Shown piece by piece: positions 56,341 through 64,000 of a stretch of DNA of 64,000 nt. The stretch spans positions 82,080,001-82,144,000 of the forward strand of contig CM074862.1 of assembly GCA_037501455.1 (NCBI GenBank), in the 5' to 3' direction. Both the position numbers and the translations under genes were made by a program. This DNA is from Lantana camara (taxonomy: Eukaryota; Streptophyta; Magnoliopsida; Lamiales; Verbenaceae). The stretch's first letter is position 1. Each line of letters begins with the position of its first letter. The notes below the pieces were generated by a model. That model did no database searches. It worked only from the letters and a program-made list of their open reading frames with translations, and was not told where the DNA came from.

Positions 56341-58905
56341 TAAGATAGGATGAATCGACTAGTATGAGAGGGGCTTCTAAACCCTATCTCTAAAGTTGAT
56401 TAGTTTGTATGTGAAAATTGCCTTGCTGGAAAAATGATACGTAAGTCATTTGGAAAGGCTACACAAGTTGAATATCCATTGCATTTGATTCACTCTGACA
56501 TTTGTGGTGCTATAAGTGTTAGAGCGAGACATGAAACTTCTTATTTCATTACTTTTATAGATAACTTCACGCGTTTTGGTTATTTCTATTTGATTTCTCA
56601 TAAGTCTGAAGCGTTGGATTGTTTCAGACGATACATAACTGAGGTTGAAAAGCAATTAGACAGAAGGATCAAAACATTAACAACTGATAGAGTGCACGAA
56701 TATCTATCAGATCAATTTAAAGATCTATGTAATAAAAAATGAATTACACGACAATTAACTATTCCACACATGCCGTAACAAAATGGTGTTGCCGAAAAGG
56801 AGGAATATAACATTGTTGTATATGATAAGATCCATGATGGCATAGGCTAACTTGCCGATTTCCTTTTGGGGAGATCCCTTGTTAACTACATCTTATATCT
56901 TGAACAGAGTTGCTACAAAATCAATACTTTCTACTCCTTATGAACTTTGGAAATGTAGAAAACCGATCCTTGATAACCTTAGACCTCGGGCATGTGTAGC
57001 CTATACTCATGATTCTTTTAATAAATATGGAAAGTTAGGCCCTAGAGGATAAAAATGTATCTGCACACGATACTCTGATCAATCTAAGGGTTATGTGTTC
57101 ATAGGTGAACATAGTGATGGAAGTGTAACTAAAATTAAATCGAGAAATGCAGATTTTCTAGAAAGGGATTTTCCTAAGAGGGGTGAAATAAAAGAAAAAG
57201 AACCTCTATTTGAGTTGGTAGATTCAAAAGATAACCCCGTACAATATGGATTAATTGAAACAGAAGATAATTCGTTACCACTTGATCCAAGTGGGAGCAA
57301 TTTGAATTTAGATAATTCCTATGAATCTCATTGTCAAAACACTAGTAGGAAAATAATGCCAAAACGACACTTTAACATTGTGAGGTATGCTTTTGTGACT
57401 TGTCTTGATAGTATAGATAAGTCTGAAAAGCAGAATATTGAAATTTATTCAGATGATATTGACGAGCCTAAAACCGTAAGTGAGGCTCTATTATGTCCCA
57501 TTAAGGATAAGTGGAAAAATGCAATGGAAGAAGAAGTCCACGAAGTCAAATAAAGCGTGGGAATTAGTTGACCTCCCACAAGGATGAAAGGCTATTGGGA
57601 ACAATTGTGTTCTCAAGATTAAGGGTAAAGCTGATGGATCAATTGAGAAGTATAAGGCTCGATTGGTAGCAAAAGGTTATACTCAACAAGAGGGTATTGA
57701 CTATGAAGAATCCTTTTTGCCAATGGTGAGATTTACCTGTATTCGCCTTCTTTTGGCCATCGTAGCCAATATGGATTTGGAATTACATCAAATGGATATA
57801 AAGACTGCATTTCTCAGTGGAGAACTTGAAGAAGAAATCTATATGGTTTAACCAATAGGTTTTACTCTCAACGGTCAAGAAAATAAAGTATGTAATTAAA
57901 AAAATCAATTTACGGATTGAAGCAGTCTTCTAGGTAGTGGTATTTGAGATTTCATCAAGTAATAATCTCATATAATTTTGTCATGATTGATGAAAACCAC
58001 TGTGTTTATGTGAAAAGGTCTAATGAAAAGTTTGTAATTCTGTCACTCTATGTTGATGACATTTTGTTTGTGTCAAAAAACAAAGAGTATCTTATTTCCA
58101 TTAAGAAATGGTTATCCTTGAATTTTGAGATGAGTGATTTGGGAGAAACAAAATATATACTTGGAGTAAAAATTCATACAGATCGTTCTAAGAGATAACT
58201 TGGTCTCTTATAGGAACCTTTTATTAAAAGGATTTTAGAACAATTCAAAATGGAAAACTGAAATCCCATTGATACTCTGGTGGCAAAAGGCAAATCTTTA
58301 AGCTGTGAATTGCGTCCTATAATGCTACATAAGAAATAAAAGATATGCCCAAAGTACCATATGCTAGTGTCATTGGATGTTTAATGTATGCAATGATGTG
58401 TACTTGCCTTGATATATGTTATGTCGTGGGTCTAGTTAGTACGTATCAGTCAAATCCAGTACGAAGGTACTGGAAAGCTATAAAAGAATAATAAAATACC
58501 TAAAAGGAACTGCAGAATATTCCTTGTGCTATCAAGGGAATAATGTATGGCTAAGATGATACACAGATGCAAATTGGGCAGGTGACTTAGACGAACGAAA
58601 GTCGACCTCTGGTTATATGTTTCTGCTAATGATGGCACCATATCATGGAATAGCAAGAAACGATGTGTATATCTATCCACAATGGAAGCAGAATTTGTGG
58701 CTTGTGCTTATGCAGTTTAAGAAGCAGTTTGGTTAAAATGTTTTTTTCAATCATTTGGGATTGATAAACAATAAAGTGGGAGCTGCGACAATTTACTGTG
58801 ATAGTCAACAACCATGGCTTATACTAAAGATCCTAAATATCATGGAAAAACCAAACACATTGACACAAAATCTAATTTTGTGCGTGATATTATAGAGAAG
58901 AAGGA
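56341..58905 (+). pseudogene. Element F: decayed copia pol (integrase to RNase H)
   Basis: Several plus-strand frames in order match a copia pol. They are the pre-integrase tail and integrase (CENCLAGKM; PLHLIHSDICGAISV; YFITFIDNFTRFGYFYL), the integrase end (SYILNRVATKSI) and the linker. RT follows ([64 protein letters not shown]), then RNase H (YTDANWAGDLDERKSTSGY; THIDTK-like end). There are at least eight frameshifts or stops. Gag, protease and both LTRs are absent or unrecognisable, so it is an old truncated copy unrelated in orientation to element A. Confidence 0.88.
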
Positions 58906-59821
58906 AGTGTGCTGAGATACATATCTACGCATGCTATGTGATATGGCATAAAATAACTGAGCCACATGGCACGCCCTCGATGGAACCACGTGAACGCTAC
59001 GATACCTCGGTCAACACAGAAGCCGCCACATAAACCACATGTGGTGCAATGTCCAACTTAGATCGATATATCAACCCCAAGTATCAGTTAATTAACCCTT
59101 GATACGGGCCAATGAGTCTTATCGATCTCACCTCGATCTCGATCTTGGCACTTCCAAATCGATTCGAACCTAACCATCCCACATGGGAGGCCAAGGCTTC
59201 GATCCGAAGGTCGACACCCTACGTCACCAGACACCAAGATGCCATAAAGCATCTTTGTCGGGACACGTGTAACTCTCTCATTCCTCATGATGAGCGTACT
59301 ACGGAGTATTCAATACCCTACTATACCTGTCTATACCAAAAGGAGAAAGAAATTACGCTCATCCTCAGCTTGGCCAGCTCTGGCATCCGACTAACAGGTC
59401 GATCGCCTGTAGTGTAATTAATGCACAATCACGGTACACGCACTACTGTGTTAATTGACCAAGACTATAAATATGCCCCCTTGAACAGTAGTTGGTAAGC
59501 ATTCAAGAGTATTTGTTTCGTACTTATTGTATTTATTTCTCTCACTAAGATCCTAATATTGACTTGAGCGTTGGAGTGTCAAACTTGGGCCCAACCCCAA
59601 GTTCCCCAATTTGGCCTTCTATCTTACGTTTGCTGGTGTTTTCAGATCGATAAAGAACCCACTCATAAAAATTCTTGACTGATCGACCCAAACCTGCCAC
59701 CTAGTTCGACAACTTGAATCGACTAGATTTGAGCCGAATCAGTTTGGGGTCATATGGGAAACTTCTCCATTTTTCCATCGATCTAGAGAAAAACCCCATC
59801 ACCTCATCCCTTCTTCTCATC
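58906..59821 (+). mobile_element. Element G: gypsy LTR-like segment and leader
   Basis: This lies between the RNase H end of F and the gag of G. A good TATA box, TATAAATA, is at 59466-59473, giving a start near 59500. The likely LTR end is TGGTGTTTTCA near 59643. The left border is unclear (TGTGATATGG near 58937 is one choice) because no second copy is present. It is GC-richer than its surroundings. Confidence 0.5.
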
Positions 59822-61156
59822 ATGGTGAACACGAGACTTACCAACCGGGACAAAGACATGGAAGAAGTAACCAAAGGCAGACATGATGTCAACGTGTTGC
59901 TTGGAAACCCCTCCACTGTCTTTCCCATTGTTGGGCATGCGCCGGCATCGTCTTGCCTCAACAGGAGGCCGCACCTAGGATAGCCATAACTCAGGTGGAC
60001 CTGGACTCATTCCTCGACCAATGGCGGGTCGAGATCGAGAGGGCCCAGACCGAGGGCTGCAAACCACGATGCCTTGAATTGCCAAGGGCCAGTCCCGCTA
60101 CCATCTCGAGTCCAGTGATGGCTAGTGCTCTGGGGCCCACGGGGCAAGCCTATGGACCACCTGTTCCGTACTATTTTCAGGCGCTCAACGGCGGACCTGC
60201 CCAGGTCATTTGGGGAATTACTCCCCAGGTGGGTCTAGGCCAAGTCCAGGGATTCGCGCCTCCACCACCACCACTAGGAGGTAGCAAGCAGGTCCCATTC
60301 GAGGGCCATGGCGAGTCAAACCATCCATGCCGTGCCAATCACGTAAACGCATGGTCGATGATGACCACGAGAAGTTTGAGGATCTGCGGAACCGAATCCC
60401 CGTACGATCTACCAGAGATAAAACGACAAGGATCATCGTGGCTCGTCAAGAGAATGAGTCGGATCACTATGTCAATCCACCGAGGAGGTGGGTCCAAGAC
60501 CTCCTGGGAGATTGGGGATCCGTGATCTCCCAGAGAAAGGTCGACCTATGCGAGGGGGACTAAACCGACGCCCTCTGCATTTTCAGAGTGACAGGGAGGA
60601 AGCTTCCCCCTTCTTCGAGGATATCCTCCGTACAACCTGCGACGAAGAGAGAATCCCCACAGGGCTGCCTCTATACAACAGGACGACCGATCCCGAGAAC
60701 CACGTGACAGCCTTTGAGAACAGAATGCTGCTACACCTGCACTCGCAGCAAATTTGGGCCAAGTTATTTAGAACTACATTGACGGGCTCGGTGCAGGACT
60801 GGTTCATCCGCCTGTCGCCTCGTTACATATCGACCTACAACCACTTTGTAGATCGGTTTTGGCGCACTTCTTCTCCATGAACGAAGAGAAGTTGTCGCCC
60901 TCCTATCTCAGCAATCTCCGCCAAGAGGATGGCGAGTCCCTTTGAGATTTCTTCACCCGGTTCTCATGGGAAGTGGTTCGGGTTCGAGGACCCGACGATG
61001 GACACACTGCTTCTGGTCGTCCATCGTGCCCTTCGCAACCGCATGCGGATAGATGAGATCGTCAGGCTCGAACCTCGCAACTTGACAGAGAAATAAGACA
61101 TTGCACGTGAAAGCCGATTGTATACCCGCTTTGTACTTCTCCTTATTATAATCATA
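59822..61156 (+). pseudogene. Element G gag fragment (gypsy)
   Basis: A start (MVNTRLTNRDKDMEE) at 59822, then shifted frames at 59953-60525 (ITQVDLDSFLDQWRVEIE) and 60488-60880, give a gypsy gag. Its core contains DPENHVTAFENRMLLHLHS and SVQDWFIRLSPRYISTYNHF. Frameshifts and stops separate the pieces (for example a stop near 60943). The frame ends at the H LTR (61157), so the rest of gag and all of pol are missing. Confidence 0.8.
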
Positions 61157-62634
61157 GACAATCTTTGAATAAAATAATGAATTGAGGCAACACTTCTTTA
61201 TATGCTCTTGTTTGGTATGTGTTTACTTTAGCTATGCATGTATGAGAACTCCCCTAATCCTGATGACTTTAGGACACTACCATTTAGGTGAAATGGTTCA
61301 TGAAACGGGCCCTATATCCCATAAGTCATGATTAGTAAAATACTCCAAGCTGATGAGTCTTACAGACAGTGGGAGTGTCAACCTGACTCCTTTAGGGCTT
61401 GCTTGTGGGATCACGCCCTTAAGAAAGACCACCTTGTTTCATGGAGGTGCAAAGTGTTTAGTTGATACGTGTGTGATACATGAGGGTGCTTACTTCCATA
61501 AGTAAGTTCACTGAGGTGCCCCGTGTGAGAAGATTCCTAAATGGGAAAGGAAGTTTCTATTTCAGGAAATGGAAACTTCCAGATTAGGAAATATCTCACG
61601 AGTCATTGATATGATTAATTGATCCTTAGACTTGAGGTTCCATGTCACTTTATGAGTTAACTCTATAGTCTTAGGTATAAGCTTTAAAGGGTATCGCCTT
61701 AGACAACTGATTCAAGGCTTATGCTGGGGCTGCACAAGTGATTCATGGAAGTGAATGAGAATCAAGAAAGGACCTACACTTGCATTTGCAAGGTGATCTC
61801 TTATTATGTAAGTCATTCATATGCCATATGGAGTCCTTGGCCAAGGCAATAGATCAAGACATCAAGAAAAGGGTTTCTTGGATTGAGATCAAATGGATAT
61901 GAAATGCACTTAGGTTTAAGACCAGATTATTAGGGTTCTGATTATTCCCTTACCCTAGATCTTGGTTGAGAGATTGTAAGTAGGAGGATTGTTTCTCACA
62001 TGAATTAATGACTTAAAGGTTCTGTCGAATCGAGACATTCCAATTCAGCTAGGGGTTAAACACCTGTTGCTAGACTATGGTTGTTTAATCTGTGGACTGA
62101 TTAATTAATTAGTGAATTAATTAATTAAGGTCACTGCTAATTGAATTGAGAACCTAGAGGGTCACACACAACAACTTGGTTACATGAGTTAAGACTTTAA
62201 AATGATTAAACGAGTTGATCATACCAAGAGGGTTCCACACGTGTGAAACACACGTGTGGTTCACGTGATTGGCACGTGTCCTTGGGGACACGTGTGTTAC
62301 ACATGTATATTGTTTATGTATTAAATAATTAATGTGTTAATTTTTTAATAGACTTTGGTGTAATTTTGAATTAAAATGAAAGTCTTATTTTGGATAAATT
62401 AATCTATTTAATTAATTAGATAAATAAGTTATTTATTTATTAATAAATAAAGTATAATATTATCCAAAAGGGTTTTGGATATTTTAGCTCTTTTAAAAGT
62501 TGATTTGAATTAGAATTCAAAATCAAGGTTTGGAATTACTTGATGATCAAGTAATAAGAGAGAGGGACCAAATCCTTAGTCCAAAAGGACTAGGTTCGGC
62601 CGCCCTCTCAAGCTATATATAGGGGAGCTCGAAC
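61157..62634 (+). mobile_element. LTR copy H, inverted relative to solo LTR C
   Basis: From AGACAATCTTTGAATA it is the diverged reverse complement of the C-type LTR (46670-48190) up to CTATATATAGGGGAGCT near 62629. The terminal roughly 55 bp at its start are missing. It stops where TAGGCATGGCAACGAGCC begins at 62635, so the right end may be interrupted by that element rather than lost. Five G-boxes are at 62238, 62251, 62262, 62273 and 62289. Confidence 0.85.
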
Positions 62635-64000
62635 TAGGCATGGCAACGAGCCGAGCCGAGCCGAGCCTTGGCCGTTTTTAGAGGTTCGGGCTCGGGCTCG
62701 CAGGAAAATTGAGGGTTTCGAACCTGGTTCGCGAGCCAGCGAGCCAGGCTTTTCTGGCTCGGGCTTGGCTCGAGGCCAGGCTCGCGAGGGCTCGGCTCGG
62801 CTCGCGAACCAGGTATCCTGCATGTTTTTCCTTTTTTTTTTTTTTTTTTTTTATTCCATAATTAAAACAACATTCATTCAGCCCAAATTACTAAAACATT
62901 CATTCCACAATTCAAACATTCATCTAGTTCAAACAAAGCAGTTCCTTCAAACATTCATTCATTCCGTCAAAATAAACATAAATGTAAAAAGATTCATTCA
63001 AATAAAACAACGAACAACGAACAACTCCTCTTTGGCATCTCTCTTGATCTCTCTTGCAAAGCCTGCAGAAATGCATTTAAAACAAAGCACTAAATTAGAG
63101 AAGTTTACAAAACACTAAATTGAAACAATAGCTTATATTCCACAATTAAAAAAGTTTACAACAGCAGCTTACTACAATATATTGGACAATTAAATTTCCA
63201 GCCATTAATCATCAATTTCCATCAACTTTCAGCCATTAAACTTGAAACTTTCAAGCATTAAACCACACATTTCAGCCATGAAACATAAATATCAGCCTTA
63301 AAAACTCAAACTTTCAGTCATTACTCTTCAATTTCATCAATTAAAATCAAATTTTAGCCACGAAACATCGATTTTCAGCCATTAAAAATGAAATTTCGGG
63401 CAATAAACATCAAGATTTCAGCTATTCATCATCAATTTAAGCCATTACAAAACTAATATCAACCATTACACATCAAATTTCAATTATTACCTTCAGATCT
63501 GGAATGCAAAGTGTGGACAGCGGAGGTGAGCAATTCGTGACTTCGTGGTGCTAAACTAATGGGCGTGGTGGCGTTGTGTGGTGGTGGCGTTGTGTGGTGA
63601 CGGCGCTTGGAGACGGCTGAGTCGCGTGGTGGTGGCGCTTGGAGACGGCTGATGTCGGAGAAAGAATGGGCGGCGCTGCAGCTGGTGGGCCGAGCACGAA
63701 GGACTTGCGTGGAGGACCGGACTGGAGTTGAAGGACACTCGCCGGTGGGGGCACTCGCCGGTGGAAGAGAGCGGCAGTTTGGCCGTTGGGGCGTGCTCTT
63801 GGAAGAGAAAGGGGTGGCGTGCGAATTGGAGCAGGAGTTAGGGTTTTGGAAAGGGGTGTGCACTTGTAGTATATAATTATATGTAATATATGTATATTAA
63901 TATATATCTCATATGTATATTACTAACATATATATTATAAATATGTATATATATATATAAATATAAAATATTATTTTTTTAAAAAAAACATAAGGTTCGC
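62635..64000. mobile_element. Probable hAT-type element with GAGCC-rich terminus, runs off the window
   Basis: It begins TAGGCATGGCAACGAGCC, a start often seen for plant hAT elements, then about 180 bp dense in GAGCC/GGCTC on both strands (62649-62815), a poly-T run and AT-rich DNA. A GC-rich patch (63530-63850) repeats GGTGGCG and TTGGAGACGGCTGA. Small overlapping frames there are not recognisable proteins. The last bases (AAGGTTCGC) may start the other terminal region. Without the right terminus the class is provisional. Confidence 0.45.
63192..63485. repeat. Degenerate tandem repeat, core TTTCAGCCATTAAACATCAAA
   Basis: About ten imperfect units of roughly 25-30 bp share (T)TTCAGCCATTAAA and ATCAAATTT. 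Related but looser ATTCATTC-rich units lie at 62870-63000. No protein-like frame is present. Confidence 0.65.

Noticed and set aside
63480..63863. Minus-strand Pro/Ser/His-rich 127-residue frame
   Set aside because: Three overlapping frames are all open because of GC-rich repeats (GGTGGCG, GGAGACGGCTGA). No recognisable domain.

Overview
This is flowering-plant nuclear DNA, almost certainly a eudicot. One ordinary host gene is fully resolvable: an intact 13-exon sterol C24-methyltransferase (SMT1, minus strand, CDS 8348 to 4886). A small histidine-rich ORF at 1501-1755 is a weaker host-gene candidate. Nearly everything else is transposable elements, as expected of a repeat-rich intergenic region. 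No bacterial-style operons, CRISPR arrays, rRNA or tRNA genes were seen.

Layout. Positions 1-834 hold the 3' end of a copia element (RNase H, polypurine tract, short LTR). Positions 835-4885 hold the small ORF, a non-autonomous hAT element (2563-3541) with an 8-bp target duplication, and a foldback MITE (4081-4235). SMT1 occupies 4886-8348, with its promoter up to about 8835. Positions 8850-13398 are AT-rich intergenic DNA.

The centre (13399-55431) is a four-level nest of LTR retrotransposons, each boundary marked by a 5-bp target-site duplication (TSD). Copia element A (13404-55426, TSD CCATT) is split by Athila-like element B (15422-51592, TSD GTATA). B contains a solo LTR, C (45966-48246, TSD AAAAC), and a Tat-like gypsy element D (18384-42775, TSD AAGGT). 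The 3' LTR of D is split by a second Tat-like element E (28456-42080, TSD GGCGT). LTR divergence by eye falls with depth (A about 7%, B a few percent, D about 1%, E about one difference per 842 bp), which matches the nesting order.

E is the most interesting element. It has an uninterrupted 2042-residue gag-pol on the minus strand and three near-identical LTRs, one of them in a tandem duplication. It also carries a convergent plus-strand gene that can be read as three exons (887 residues) behind its own TATA box. B lacks reverse transcriptase and integrase but keeps gag, protease and an env-like ORF. That ORF has its own TATA box preceded by an array of GTAACGCCCGTTAC-type inverted repeats, and the same arrangement occurs in the LTRs of B.

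Positions 55432-64000 hold a decayed copia pol (F), a gypsy LTR-gag fragment (G), and a second, inverted copy (H) of the solo-LTR family with a G-box cluster. The window ends in a GAGCC-rich, hAT-like element that runs off the edge.
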